64,000 bases of DNA from Planomicrobium sp. Y74 (lineage in GTDB: Bacteria > Bacillota > Bacilli > Bacillales_A > Planococcaceae), in assembly GCF_003668635.1 (NCBI RefSeq), contig NZ_RCWH01000001.1:372001-436000 (forward strand). Direction: 5' to 3'. Numbering within the stretch: position 1 is the stretch's first letter; every line of letters starts with the position of its first letter. Shown here piece after piece: positions 1 through 8,403 of this stretch. A model generated the notes under the pieces. The model made no database searches and was not told where the DNA came from. It saw nothing but the letters and a program-made list of their open reading frames with translations. The position numbers and the translations under genes were made by a program.

Positions 1-97
1 GTACAGCGACAGTCGTTTTTGTATCATTCCCATCCTGAGTTGTGCTACAGCCAAAAAGGAGAACAATTAAAAGAAGTAAGACAACTATTCTTTTCAT
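1..97 (-). CDS. Lipoprotein N-terminus, cut by window edge
   Basis: Only the first 32 codons are inside the window. The protein starts with two basic residues, a Leu/Val/Ile-rich stretch and a lipobox LFGC with the lipidated Cys at residue 17, followed by a Ser/Thr/Asp-rich linker. It is therefore an exported lipoprotein anchored on the outer face of the membrane. A GGGAGTGAAGGA ribosome site lies just upstream of the ATG. The function cannot be told from the visible part. It continues the minus-strand run of small lipoproteins upstream of it. Confidence 0.7.
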   Translation of the reverse strand, partial: MKRIVVLLLLIVLLFGCSTTQDGNDTKTTVAV

Positions 98-469
98 TTC
101 CTTCACTCCCTTTCTTTATATATTGTTTAAGACAAAATAAGAATCAAGTCACATTTATATTTATATCCCATGCTTTTATAACCAGATATATCCATCTCTA
201 CTTACTTCGCTGAACTCTCTTAAACTCCTTTTTTCCATTCCTCACTTATACGTGTGCATGAAAAATACTTATTCATAAAAGCAGGAAAGCTTTCATAAAA
301 AGAAAACTATACAGACAAAAAAGAAGAAATGTAAGTCGGTGCTCTAGCAACTTAAACTTCTTCTTTTTCAATACAGTTATAATCAGTTGTTTTCACAAAG
401 TATGACGCACCTTTTGGTTCTACGGAAGTAATCCGGACTTACACTTTTCTGAAGAAGTGAATGGATACG
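98..469. other. Intergenic stretch with a terminator
   Basis: No convincing gene here. The stretch holds the long hairpin at 315-369 and, on its left side, AT-rich sequence that should carry the promoter of the lipoprotein at 1-97. The forward reading frame at 19-213 has no ribosome site and runs over the start of that lipoprotein, so it is treated as spurious. Confidence 0.5.
315..369 (-). terminator. Terminator hairpin, copy 1 of the dispersed family
   Basis: A stem of AAAAGAAGAA pairs with TTCTTCTTTT, with further pairing of TTTAAGT against ACTTACA, followed on the minus strand by a T-rich tract ending in TTTTTTGTC. It closes the lipoprotein gene at 470-868. The palindrome found beyond the T-tract in other copies is degenerate here. 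Confidence 0.6.
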
Positions 470-868
470 TTATTCCAACGGAATCATTTCCTCTATTATT
501 TCCCCTTCCTCACTTTCCCAAGAAACGTAAAAGGTCATTTCATCCGCAAACTTTTCAATATCACTTTCCGCGAAATTGGAACGACTGCCTCCTGTAGATT
601 GTATGTTGATTTTCTTGCCTCTTCGCATGGAACCACCCGATTCACCAGAGGGATAAGTGACTTTGTACCGGACCTCCTTAGGCGAGTAATCTTGCTTGAA
701 CACCAAACCGCCTTCGGTATGGACCTCTTCTTTTCCAGAATCAATGGAGAAAGTGGTTTGAATCGTTACCTGCCAATTATCGGTTTCCCCTCTACTTACA
801 TGGATTTCATGATCATCGTTGCCCATACAACCTGTTACCAGCGTCAATATCAGTAAAATTAAGCCCAC
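470..868 (-). CDS. Small lipoprotein, anti-sigma-like extracellular domain
   Basis: A 132-residue lipoprotein with lipobox VTGC (Cys14). The exported part has a segment with a W-[QK]-V-T core followed by a Y-K-V-T-Y-P-S strand, which resembles by eye the extracellular region of the sigma-factor partner at 18637-19578. The start is unclear. GTG at 868 has only a weak ribosome site and gives a signal peptide with no basic residues. The frame stays open upstream through Lys-Lys-Gly-Lys behind a good GGGAGG site, but no ATG, GTG or TTG lies there. Function unknown. Confidence 0.65.
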   Translation of the reverse strand: MGLILLILTLVTGCMGNDDHEIHVSRGETDNWQVTIQTTFSIDSGKEEVHTEGGLVFKQDYSPKEVRYKVTYPSGESGGSMRRGKKINIQSTGGSRSNFAESDIEKFADEMTFYVSWESEEGEIIEEMIPLE

Positions 869-970
869 TTTTCCTTTTTTGATAGTATCATCCCTCCCTT
901 TGAATAAATGGTCACTAAACAGTTTGTTGCCATTTCTCTCATTTCTTTTGGTAACAGTTCCCGTGTTTGC

Positions 971-1324
971 TTACTGCTCTTCCAGGAAAGCAAGGGCCTC
1001 TTTTTCGCTGTAAGCTTTTAAGACGATTTCTCTCGAATCCATGATGACAATGACCGGATACGATTCCACTTCAAGTCCAAATTTCTCAGCTTGCGTCGTA
1101 ATGGCAGAGCCATAGAGCAAATCTTTCTTCATTGCCTTATCGAGAACTTCGTTTGTATAAGCACTTGTCTCTTCAATTGGAGTGGATTCCTCAAAAATGA
1201 ACAGGATCGAGTACCGCCCCTCTTCAGCTGAAAGCAGGGCGGGAGGTGCAGCCGACTCCTGAGGCGAACACCCTGCAGCCAAGAAGGACCCTGCTAAAGC
1301 CATAATCACCAGTATTCTCTTCAC
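971..1324 (-). CDS. Lipoprotein with thioredoxin-like C-terminus
   Basis: A 117-residue lipoprotein with basic n-region, hydrophobic core and lipobox LAAGC (Cys19). The start is taken at GTG 1324 because AGGAGT lies seven bases upstream; a TTG further up has no such site. The C-terminal part (YPVIVIMDSREIV, then an Ala/Leu/Glu helix) looks like the cis-Pro strand and last helix of a thioredoxin fold. No CXXC motif is present, so it is unlikely to be a redox enzyme. Together with the ResA-like gene upstream it may belong to the same exported-protein quality or metal function. That is inference. Confidence 0.65.
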   Translation of the reverse strand: MKRILVIMALAGSFLAAGCSPQESAAPPALLSAEEGRYSILFIFEESTPIEETSAYTNEVLDKAMKKDLLYGSAITTQAEKFGLEVESYPVIVIMDSREIVLKAYSEKEALAFLEEQ

Positions 1325-1477
1325 ACGCTCACTCCTAATCAAGAAGTTTCTTCCATTATAACAAAGAGCACAGAGAGATTAGGGGTATACGCTAGAAAGC
1401 GGAGGACATTCGCTTTCTATAAATTCAAAATCGGCAAAAGTTTCGCGTCACGATGATTATTAAAGTTAGGAAATAAA

Positions 1478-1535
1478 TGCACTTATATAGACAAAAGAGG
1501 AAGAGCAGTGCTGATTTGCACTGCTCTTCCCTTTG
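1478..1535 (-). terminator. Terminator hairpin, copy 2 of the dispersed family
   Basis: A perfect 13-bp stem (GGAAGAGCAGTGC with its complement, 1499-1511 and 1518-1530) is followed on the minus strand by TCTTTTGTC. It lies downstream of the ResA-like gene at 1707-2249. Beyond the T-tract, ATAAGTGCAT is a degenerate form of the family palindrome. The rest of the 382-base gap 1325-1706 shows nothing else recognisable. Confidence 0.75.
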
Positions 1536-1706
1536 TATCTGTTTAGCTAACAGAATAATTACTACGATTGCTCTCCATAATGTTTACTGTTAATAAAAAA
1601 TCCTTAGTTTTTACAACAATATTGTTATAAGCAAAATTCGTGTCAAACAGGCTTTTTTCCCAGAAACCTTGTGATGATAGTCCATCCATCAACATCATAA
1701 TACCAC

Positions 1707-2249
1707 TTAAAAGCCTGCCGGCTTAATCTGTTCCATGTAGCTTCGGATGTCCTCCTCGGACATCTCACCTGTAACGATTTTCTCGATTTCCCCATCCGGA
1801 TTGACCAGAATGGTTGTCGGCAGTGGCCGAATGTTGTAAGCTTCCATAACACTTTTGTTTTTGTCGATAACAATCGGGAATGTTAGATTTTTCCGTTCGG
1901 CATATTGTTCCACTTCATAATCCGACTGGGCGATGTTAACAGCCAGTATCTGCACTCCTTTTTCTTTGTATACTTGATACTGCTTTTCCATCAAAGGAAA
2001 CTCTTTTTCACACGGTTTGCACCAAGTTCCCCAAAAGTTCACGAATACCCCTTGTCCCCTGTAATCAGATAGCTGATGCCGTTTGCCGTTCAAATCTGTC
2101 AGGGCAAAATCAGGTGCCTGATCTCCGACCTCCAGCAATTCACTTTTTTCCTTAGTTACTCCGTTGTAAATCGTAAAAGTAATAGCTCCTATCATAACAA
2201 GCAAAATGGCTGTTCTCATTAAAAGTCGGTTTTTCTTTTTCTTGGCCAT
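1707..2249 (-). CDS. ResA-like membrane-anchored thioredoxin
   Basis: A thiol-disulfide oxidoreductase of the ResA/TlpA type, 180 residues. It has a Lys-rich N-terminus, one membrane anchor (about residues 11-29), then an AhpC/TSA-thioredoxin domain with active site WCKPC (Cys77, Cys80) and the cis-proline loop RPLPTT (Pro144). The domain faces outside and would reduce disulfides, classically in apocytochrome c or copper proteins. ResA of B. subtilis has Glu where this protein has Lys in CXXC. A paralogue with the same layout lies at 6483-7049. The gene is separated from the upstream Met-rich peptide gene by a terminator at 2279-2306. Confidence 0.88.
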   Translation of the reverse strand: MAKKKKNRLLMRTAILLVMIGAITFTIYNGVTKEKSELLEVGDQAPDFALTDLNGKRHQLSDYRGQGVFVNFWGTWCKPCEKEFPLMEKQYQVYKEKGVQILAVNIAQSDYEVEQYAERKNLTFPIVIDKNKSVMEAYNIRPLPTTILVNPDGEIEKIVTGEMSEEDIRSYMEQIKPAGF

Positions 2250-2278
2250 CTAGTCTTAGCTCCTTTTTTTATAGATTA

Positions 2279-2306
2279 AAATAAGGTCTCATCCAGAGAC
2301 CTTATT
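2279..2306 (-). terminator. Terminator hairpin
   Basis: AATAAGGTCTC and GAGACCTTATT form an 11-bp stem around a 5-base loop, with TTTTAATC following on the minus strand. It lies directly after the Met-rich peptide gene and 30 bases before the ResA-like start, so it could also give partial read-through. Confidence 0.7.
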
Positions 2307-2317
2307 CGAAATTGATA

Positions 2318-2581
2318 TTATTCAGCTTCTTTTGCATCCACGTTAGTTTTTACAAAACTTGCACAGGTATTCATCATTTCCTGTGCTTCAGCTGAATTCA
2401 TTGCACCCATCATATGTGACATATTGCCATTAGCCATCATTTTCATCATTCCATTTTCATGGGCATTCATCATACTATTGGTTTTATCATTGTCAGTTTC
2501 ACTGGCAAATCCGGTTGTCCCTGCTACCAGCAAGGCGGACAAAGCAAAAGACACGATATAAGGCGTTTTTTTAAGTTGCAT
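2318..2581 (-). CDS. Met-rich exported peptide, probable copper binder
   Basis: An 87-residue protein with a clear signal peptide (KK, hydrophobic core, likely cut near GFAS). The mature part has a run of MM pairs mixed with His and Asn (12 Met in about 40 residues) and one Cys. Met/His-rich exported peptides of this kind usually bind Cu(I) or Ag(I). The start at 2581 is chosen over an upstream in-frame ATG because AAAGGAGTGG lies just before it and only this start gives a signal peptide. Its place beside CopCD, CcdA and ResA genes supports a copper role. No exact family is recognised. Confidence 0.7.
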   Translation of the reverse strand: MQLKKTPYIVSFALSALLVAGTTGFASETDNDKTNSMMNAHENGMMKMMANGNMSHMMGAMNSAEAQEMMNTCASFVKTNVDAKEAE

Positions 2582-2660
2582 TGCTTCCACTCCTTTTGTT
2601 ATGACTGAACAATTAGAGTATAGACAATAAATTTGTTGAATTTGTGAAGATACTAAAGTA

Positions 2661-2858
2661 TTACTCTTTATTTTGCAAAAACACTTTTCTTTCATCAAAT
2701 TCCTGTTCATCTATTTCTCCTCGCGCAAATCTTTCACGAAGGATTTCCAGTGAAGAATCTTCACGCTTATGAACCGGCGAAGAATTTTCTTTCTTTGTGG
2801 CCTGCTTCATGGTAAATAATAAGATTCCATAGATGATTAACCCGACTGCAGTTACCAA
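2661..2858 (-). CDS. SHOCT-type small membrane protein, apparent frameshift
   Basis: A one-TM protein with a C-terminal SHOCT-like motif (leader hydrophobic segment, charged linker, then about 27 residues with ERFARGEIDEQEFDERK). The frame given starts at a TTG without a ribosome site. Just upstream, in the neighbouring frame, ATG ATG at 2893 begins a Met/Gly-rich segment typical of the N-terminus of such proteins and stops after 13 codons. The two frames would join if the T6 tract at about 2856-2861 had one more T. This is a single-base indel in the gene, or a sequencing error in a homopolymer. Confidence 0.55.
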   Translation of the reverse strand: MVTAVGLIIYGILLFTMKQATKKENSSPVHKREDSSLEILRERFARGEIDEQEFDERKVFLQNKE

Positions 2859-2966
2859 AAAATCATACTCAGAATCATGCCTTCACCCATCATTGACAGC
2901 AATTTCACAAACTCCAATCATTTTGAAATATATTCTCGATCCCTTTTCTAAAATATTTCTGTCAGT

Positions 2967-3659
2967 TCAATCCTGTATATTAAATTTATATCCAACACCC
3001 CACACTGTTTTGATGGGATTATAAGCCAACCCGGCTTTCCGAAGCTTTTCCCGTACATTTTTTACATGAGTATCAATTGTTCGCAGGTCGCGAAAGTCTT
3101 CCGGCTCCCAAATGGTATCCAATAAAATGTCCCGGGTGAAAACTCTTTTAGGCTGGCTTGCGGCTATATAAAGTATGTCAAACTCTTTCGGTGTCAACTC
3201 GACGGCGACTTCCTTCACCTTTACTTCTCTGCTTTCACTATCGATAACCAAGTCTTCAAAAGTTAACAGAAAGCCTTGAGCCCCTTCTTTTTTCACGTTT
3301 TCCCGGCGAAGCAGCGCATTGATACGGGCAACCAGTTCTTCTGGGGCGAACGGTTTAACCAGATAATCATCGGCTCCAAGATTTAATCCGCGGACCCGGT
3401 CCTGCACATCGTTCCGGGCGGTTAACATCAGAATCGGCATTTGCTTTGTCTGACGCACAGCTGAACAAACTTCCCATCCATCAATATCCGGCAGCATAAT
3501 ATCCAATATCAGTAAGTCGTAAGAGTTTTGCCTGGCCATCTGTATGGCTTCATGGCCCCCTCTGGCCTCATCCACCTCGAAGTGCTCTTTGGACAAATAA
3601 ATCTTCACAAGATTTCTCATATTAAATTCATCATCGACTATTAAAATTTTGTTTTTCAT
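2967..3659 (-). CDS. OmpR/PhoB-family response regulator
   Basis: 230 residues: receiver domain (about 1-115) with acidic pocket Asp9-Asp10, phospho-acceptor Asp53, Thr80 and Lys102, then a winged-helix DNA-binding domain (about 130-228) with the usual TPKEFDIL and HVKNVREKL motifs. It is the last gene of the CopCD/CcdA block. The only histidine kinase in the window is at 8390-9805, five genes upstream on the same strand, and is the natural partner. Start has GTGAGGG eight bases upstream. Confidence 0.93.
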   Translation of the reverse strand: MKNKILIVDDEFNMRNLVKIYLSKEHFEVDEARGGHEAIQMARQNSYDLLILDIMLPDIDGWEVCSAVRQTKQMPILMLTARNDVQDRVRGLNLGADDYLVKPFAPEELVARINALLRRENVKKEGAQGFLLTFEDLVIDSESREVKVKEVAVELTPKEFDILYIAASQPKRVFTRDILLDTIWEPEDFRDLRTIDTHVKNVREKLRKAGLAYNPIKTVWGVGYKFNIQD

Positions 3660-3785
3660 TTTAAGCCCTCACTTTTTGACTGCTTATTCTAACTTTATCT
3701 TTAATATTTGTAGTTACTGTGAAGTTTTTCGATGCCGATTCTTTTCATTTCAATGAAGGGAGCCAAAACTATGTGGCTCAATTAC

Positions 3786-4496
3786 TCATAACCCGGTGAA
3801 GCCATTAAAGAAATTGTTAGAGAGGAATGAAATCATCTTTGTCATCCAGTCAAAATAGAGGAATATCCCCATGGTAATCATCGTAACTCCGCCCATCTTC
3901 ACAATGAGTCCGCTATATGTCTTTACCCACTTCATCCTTCCGATAAAAAAAGACATAAAGAAAAAAGGAATTGAGAAACCGAGGATATAGGCAATCATGT
4001 AGACCAACGCCTGGTTCGGATTTGAAACTCCCAACGCAATAACACCTGCCAATATCGGACCGGTACACGGAGTCCACCCTGCGGCAAAGGCAATACCAAT
4101 AACACTTGAGCCAAAGTAGCCGCTTGGCCGGTCTTTAAACGTCATTCTTTTTTCCTGCATCAGGAATTGGGGTTTGAAAACTCCCAGTATGACCAGCCCC
4201 AGCAAGACGATTAAGATGGCTCCCATCTGTCGAATCAGATCACCATAATAACTGAACAAGTTTCCGAATAATGAAGTTGAGAAACCAAGAGCAATAAAGA
4301 TAAGGGAGAACCCAAGCAGAAAGAACGTGGTATGCAGCAATGCCCGTTTTCTCAGTATCCCTTTGCCGTTCTGTAATTCATCAACAGACATTCCAGTTAT
4401 ATATGACAAAAACGCAGGATACAGAGGCAGGCAGCAGGGGGATACAAAAGATAACACCCCAGCCGCAAAAGCTAATAGTAAATTTACATCACCCAT
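3786..4496 (-). CDS. ccdA: CcdA-type thiol-disulfide membrane transporter
   Basis: Polytopic protein of the DsbD/CcdA family, 236 residues with about six membrane segments. It moves reducing equivalents from cytoplasmic thioredoxin to exported thioredoxins such as ResA. Signature cysteines are in SPCCLPLYPA (Cys21/22) and GWTPCTGP (Cys144), the pair that forms the transmembrane disulfide. The ATG at 4496 is preferred over one 16 codons upstream because AAAGGTGGG precedes it and the first membrane helix then starts normally. It lies between copCD and the response regulator; with the two ResA-like proteins it forms a complete thiol-reducing route. Confidence 0.9.
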   Translation of the reverse strand: MGDVNLLLAFAAGVLSFVSPCCLPLYPAFLSYITGMSVDELQNGKGILRKRALLHTTFFLLGFSLIFIALGFSTSLFGNLFSYYGDLIRQMGAILIVLLGLVILGVFKPQFLMQEKRMTFKDRPSGYFGSSVIGIAFAAGWTPCTGPILAGVIALGVSNPNQALVYMIAYILGFSIPFFFMSFFIGRMKWVKTYSGLIVKMGGVTMITMGIFLYFDWMTKMISFLSNNFFNGFTGL

Positions 4497-4553
4497 TCTC
4501 GTCCCACCTTTCTCAGTTAGTTTTCCGAATTTTTTTGTGTTCATTTAAAACCG

Positions 4554-6455
4554 CTATTCATTAAACCTCATTTCTCCCGGTATAACGACTCGAAAAGCAA
4601 ATTCCACTTCTTCACCTTGCGACGTTTCTGCCTTCACAGTCATATCCATTGTTCCAGCTCCATGAAGCAGATTGCCGGTGAGTTTAAACACACCTTCTTC
4701 AACTTTGAATGCTTTGTAGTTCACCTGGTAATTCGGCGGCATGGATAACGTTACTTGCACGTCTTCAACTTTTTCGCCCTCAAACTCCATCGTTAAAACA
4801 TTTAACCCTAACTTCAAAGGGGAGAAATTGACATCCAACTCGATGTCTTCTTTTTCTACTGTTGAAGGATAGACGCCTTGTTCAGCTGATCCCGGGGTTG
4901 AAACCACCAACACAGACGCAAACAGCAAAAGCAACGCCGCATAGATTATCTCGACCCGTACACGGTTGACCACTTTACACAAAGCTTTTTCTGTTACTTG
5001 TTTGATTAATCTCCTTTGGAATAATCCAATCAGCAAAACAGCCAAGGTTAGCACCATTTTCAAAACGATTGCTTTCCCCCACTCACTTTTCCAGAAGCTC
5101 TCAAATGTATAAGAAGGAACATATTTCATTGTCATATATAACCCGGTTACAATAATGACCGTTAAACTGCCGAATGCCCAATTCGAAAAAGCCGGCAGCG
5201 TGCTTCGTAAAAATTTCTTCATCTCTTCTTTCTTGGGAAAGGTCAGTATTGCCAGTAACCCGCCAACCCAAATGGATACCGCCAGTAAATGCAGCGCATT
5301 CATAAACAATGAAAGGTAGCCGCCGTACCGAGGATATGCCGCATGACCGGTTATCAAGGGAATCAGCAACAGCGCAGCTGCAAAGAACAGCAGTCTCCCT
5401 TTTGTTAAGAAGATGCCAAGCAGCAATAAACCAAGCTGCAATAGCGGAATCCAAACAAATTTCAGCGAAAGAAACTGAATGAATGACAGGCTATCCAATT
5501 CGCTTTTTTGAGCGACAAGAACGAGAATCACCCCAGTGAACACAAAAAACAGCAGGAAAAAAGAAAGTGTACTCCGTTTCAGCAAAATGGGTTCTCTATG
5601 TATGACATTCTGAAAAAACGCTAAGCCAAATAAAGCCATAATACCGATGAAAAACAACCAGTATCCCACTTGTTTTAATCCCATACTGGCAAACCAGGCA
5701 GACCCGACTGGCTCCCCTTCGCTCGGCTGTTGGATTGCAGTAAATTCATCGACCGCAAAATAAAACACATCAATGGTATCTGGGAGGCTTATATCATCTG
5801 ATGCCGCGGGCCGAGCATACCAGGTGACTTGATAGGATCCTTTCGGCAGTACTTCGTTGAACTCGATAACTACATGATTGGGATTGTTAGGATCCATAAC
5901 AGGTTCTTTGATACTGATCGATTGTTGCCTGTCATCGAAAACCCCAATAGCGGTTATATTAGGGGGCTGATTAAACCAAAGATCCAATTTCTGGGGAGAA
6001 CCATCTGTAATTTCTCCATCTTCAGGGTAATTTTGAATAATTTTGAAAACCGGCTGGTGCTTTGTTTTTCCTTTTTCAACTACTTGGAAATTCAGGCTCT
6101 CTTCCAATACATCGCCATCCAAAGCGATGACACTTATCTTGACCGCATAACTGCCAGGCGGTAATTCATCAATCAAGTTACTGATAAGATGCGTCTTATC
6201 ATCAGGATCAATTTGTGTATCCTCTAATTTAATTTTAGTTCCAGTTTGACTCTTTAACTGGATGGATTCAGCGTGCAGGACAACAGGATCCTGAAACCAA
6301 AATTCCAGCGTCGAAGGACCCTCAGTTAGTCTTTCCCCTTCCGATGGAAAGGTCTCTTCCATAGTGGAATGAGCAAGACCCGTGATTGGCGGAGAAGCAG
6401 CGTGCATCAAGAGCAAAGAGACGAATAAAACAATAAATTTATAGGCAAACCACAC
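4554..6455 (-). CDS. CopC-CopC-CopD copper protein
   Basis: A 633-residue fusion related to YcnJ/CopCD. After a signal peptide the mature protein starts with His29 (GLA-H), the N-terminal Cu ligand of CopC. Two CopC-like beta domains follow (about 29-130 and 135-235); the second lacks the N-terminal His. Then comes an eight-helix CopD region (about 260-520) and a C-terminal beta domain of YtkA type (about 535-630). The family handles copper uptake or delivery, often to cytochrome oxidase. The start is GTG with AAGGAGG seven to eight bases upstream; an ATG nearby is out of frame. A duplicated CopC in one chain is notable. Confidence 0.88.
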   Translation of the reverse strand: MWFAYKFIVLFVSLLLMHAASPPITGLAHSTMEETFPSEGERLTEGPSTLEFWFQDPVVLHAESIQLKSQTGTKIKLEDTQIDPDDKTHLISNLIDELPPGSYAVKISVIALDGDVLEESLNFQVVEKGKTKHQPVFKIIQNYPEDGEITDGSPQKLDLWFNQPPNITAIGVFDDRQQSISIKEPVMDPNNPNHVVIEFNEVLPKGSYQVTWYARPAASDDISLPDTIDVFYFAVDEFTAIQQPSEGEPVGSAWFASMGLKQVGYWLFFIGIMALFGLAFFQNVIHREPILLKRSTLSFFLLFFVFTGVILVLVAQKSELDSLSFIQFLSLKFVWIPLLQLGLLLLGIFLTKGRLLFFAAALLLIPLITGHAAYPRYGGYLSLFMNALHLLAVSIWVGGLLAILTFPKKEEMKKFLRSTLPAFSNWAFGSLTVIIVTGLYMTMKYVPSYTFESFWKSEWGKAIVLKMVLTLAVLLIGLFQRRLIKQVTEKALCKVVNRVRVEIIYAALLLLFASVLVVSTPGSAEQGVYPSTVEKEDIELDVNFSPLKLGLNVLTMEFEGEKVEDVQVTLSMPPNYQVNYKAFKVEEGVFKLTGNLLHGAGTMDMTVKAETSQGEEVEFAFRVVIPGEMRFNE

Positions 6456-6482
6456 AACATTCTCCTCCTTACGTCTTTTAAC

Positions 6483-7049
6483 TTATTGATTGGAAGCAGT
6501 TTTATCGATTTCCGAATCTGGCATTATCTGTTCCATATAGTCAGCAATTTGGGATTCCGTTAAACTGGAAGAGATCCGGTCCACCACTTTGCCGTTTTCA
6601 TCTATCAGAAAACTCACAGGAATTGCCGCTACATCATATAAATCCATCGTTTCCTGGTTCAAATCAAGCAAGATTGGAAAAGTCAATCCGTATTTCACTG
6701 CAAACTTTTCGACTACTGGGTGTGGCTCTGCAATATCTACCGTTAAAATTGTCACCCCTTTTTCTTTAAACAGTTCATATTGATTTTGCATGAATGGCAT
6801 TTCCTTTTTGCACGGGGGGCAATATGTGGCCCAAAAATTCAAAAATACACCCTGGCCCCTGTAATCACTCAACTTCACAGTTTCTCCTTCAAGATTAATA
6901 AGTTGAAAATCGGGAGCATCGTCTCCAATGGAAAGGGCTGCCCCACTCTTTTTGATGTCAGAGAGATTGGTGTACAGAACGTAGATGATAAGGGCGGCAA
7001 TCCCGACTAAGAAACTTGTTTTTAAAATCGATCGTTTTTTGTCTCCCAA
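6483..7049 (-). CDS. ResA-like membrane-anchored thioredoxin
   Basis: 188 residues with the same layout as the protein at 1707-2249: basic start, one membrane anchor (about 9-27), thioredoxin domain with YCPPC (Cys77, Cys80) and cis-Pro in AAIPVSF. The two share long matching stretches (SDYRGQGVF, NFW) and the same cysteine positions, so they are paralogues. Start codon is TTG behind AGGAGTGTCAGG. It lies 27 bases upstream of copCD and probably keeps copper-site cysteines or CopCD partners reduced. Confidence 0.88.
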   Translation of the reverse strand: MGDKKRSILKTSFLVGIAALIIYVLYTNLSDIKKSGAALSIGDDAPDFQLINLEGETVKLSDYRGQGVFLNFWATYCPPCKKEMPFMQNQYELFKEKGVTILTVDIAEPHPVVEKFAVKYGLTFPILLDLNQETMDLYDVAAIPVSFLIDENGKVVDRISSSLTESQIADYMEQIMPDSEIDKTASNQ

Positions 7050-7096
7050 ATCCTGACACTCCTAAATTTAAAGTTGATACGCTGGAACAGTTCCAG

Positions 7097-7126
7097 AAAA
7101 AAATGGCAACCTAATTGCGGTTACCA
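7097..7126 (-). terminator. Terminator hairpin
   Basis: TGGTAACC pairs with GGTTGCCA around a 7-base loop and is followed on the minus strand by a T7 tract. It closes the ctaG-kinase-lipoprotein unit and separates it from the ResA-like/copCD/ccdA/regulator unit. Confidence 0.75.
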
Positions 7127-7181
7127 CTTCCTGCAGCTTTTGATTAACCTTGAAATTTTCTTTTTTCACAGTAGTAAAAAA

Positions 7182-8201
7182 CTACTTTTTTGCAGCTGTT
7201 CCTAAGTTAATGCCTGTTCCTTTTTCAGCTATCTGAATCCAGGTACCGCCGGAATCTTCGGTCATGTACATATCTTTTTCAGCCGTTGTAAAAGTGACTT
7301 GGTTATTGTCCTGCGGATTGACCGCGATATAGCCGATTGTGTTTTCTTCATTCAATTCAGGGATTGAAATGAGTTGCGGCTCGTTTGTTTCACTATCAAA
7401 TATTGTTAAAATCACTTCAGCAGAAACACTCCCTGCAATTAAATCACCTGCGGCAGAAAAAGTGACTGCTGTAGTGGGAGAGTCTGATACTGATTCAAAG
7501 GTCTCTCCAAAATCGTTTGACAGAAAGACTCCTTCGCTTGTCCCCAAAGCGACAGTTCCATTATCTGTCGGGTGAACGGCTATTGAAAATATCGGGCCTT
7601 GCAAGCCCGTCATCTCACTTTTCGTCCAAGTCTCTGTATCATTGGTGGAATAATATAAACCAATGTCATCCATTCTTGAATTCGCCTGTGGATTAATCAC
7701 ATAAATGGCATGCGATTTATAGCCGACTGCCATTCCATGAAAATCCACTTCCTGATACAAATCCAACATCTCCAGAGTTTTTCCCATATCAGTTGTTTTT
7801 ACCACCCCGAATGGATTTTTCAGTGAAGAACCTGGACCCGGATGGCCACTGCTGTAAAATCCATCATCAACCATGACAAAGCCCATGTAATCATGCGGCT
7901 CAGCTGACGCTTCATCCCAGAGACCATTTTCGAACACTTTCAATCCATCATGGGAAGGGACATATAATCCGGCGCCGTCTCCTGAGAACCCAAGACCATG
8001 TATGTGCATCAGTTCAATATCGCTCAGTTCTGGTGTGTTTTCTTCGGCAGTTGTCGTCCCTGTTTCGTTTTTCTCCTCTTTCTCTGACTGGTCTTCAGCC
8101 ACTTCTTTAATTGCCTCATTATCCATAGCTTCTTCTCCCGAGCACGCGACGATACTTCCTGCCAAAAGTGCTATCAGGAGCGCAAATGTCAACTTCTTCA
8201 T
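7182..8201 (-). CDS. F510_1955-type beta-propeller lipoprotein
   Basis: 339-residue lipoprotein: lipobox SIVAC (Cys20), an acidic Glu/Thr linker to about residue 60, then repeated BNR/sortilin-like blades with Asp-box-like signatures (STNDTETW, SNDFGETF, TEDSGGTW). The start of the propeller, HIHGLGFS, is typical of the F510_1955 family annotated as glycosylhydrolase-like, though no enzymatic activity is established for it as far as I know. It follows the kinase and the small membrane protein closely. These proteins often sit with copper genes; a metal-related role is inference. Confidence 0.8.
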   Translation of the reverse strand: MKKLTFALLIALLAGSIVACSGEEAMDNEAIKEVAEDQSEKEEKNETGTTTAEENTPELSDIELMHIHGLGFSGDGAGLYVPSHDGLKVFENGLWDEASAEPHDYMGFVMVDDGFYSSGHPGPGSSLKNPFGVVKTTDMGKTLEMLDLYQEVDFHGMAVGYKSHAIYVINPQANSRMDDIGLYYSTNDTETWTKSEMTGLQGPIFSIAVHPTDNGTVALGTSEGVFLSNDFGETFESVSDSPTTAVTFSAAGDLIAGSVSAEVILTIFDSETNEPQLISIPELNEENTIGYIAVNPQDNNQVTFTTAEKDMYMTEDSGGTWIQIAEKGTGINLGTAAKK

Positions 8202-8205
8202 TTAG

Positions 8206-8403
8206 TTACCTCCTCTTTCTTGTATAACGCCAATAAATTATCCCTGTCAGTATTAAGGGAATGCCCATCCATAAACATACTTGGAAAAATGTTGTTAAGA
8301 AAACCGTCATTCCAGTTTCCAGCATCAATGTTCCAGACATCGTTAAGCAGAGTATTCCAATAACAACCAATAAAACGACTAAAAAAACCTCAATCCCTCT
8401 CAT
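8206..8403 (-). CDS. Small two-helix membrane protein
   Basis: 65 residues with two hydrophobic segments (about 6-24 and 36-57) and a basic C-terminus (WRYTRKRR). The ATG at 8403 has GGGGGAA eight bases upstream and overlaps the 3' end of the kinase gene by 14 bases, which implies coupled translation. It ends four bases before the next gene. No family recognised; a helper of the kinase or the lipoprotein is possible. Confidence 0.7.
   Translation of the reverse strand: MRGIEVFLVVLLVVIGILCLTMSGTLMLETGMTVFLTTFFQVCLWMGIPLILTGIIYWRYTRKRR

Noticed and set aside
461..856. 131-codon forward frame opposite the lipoprotein
   Set aside because: The minus-strand frame has a lipobox and fits the operon direction; the forward frame is its mirror.
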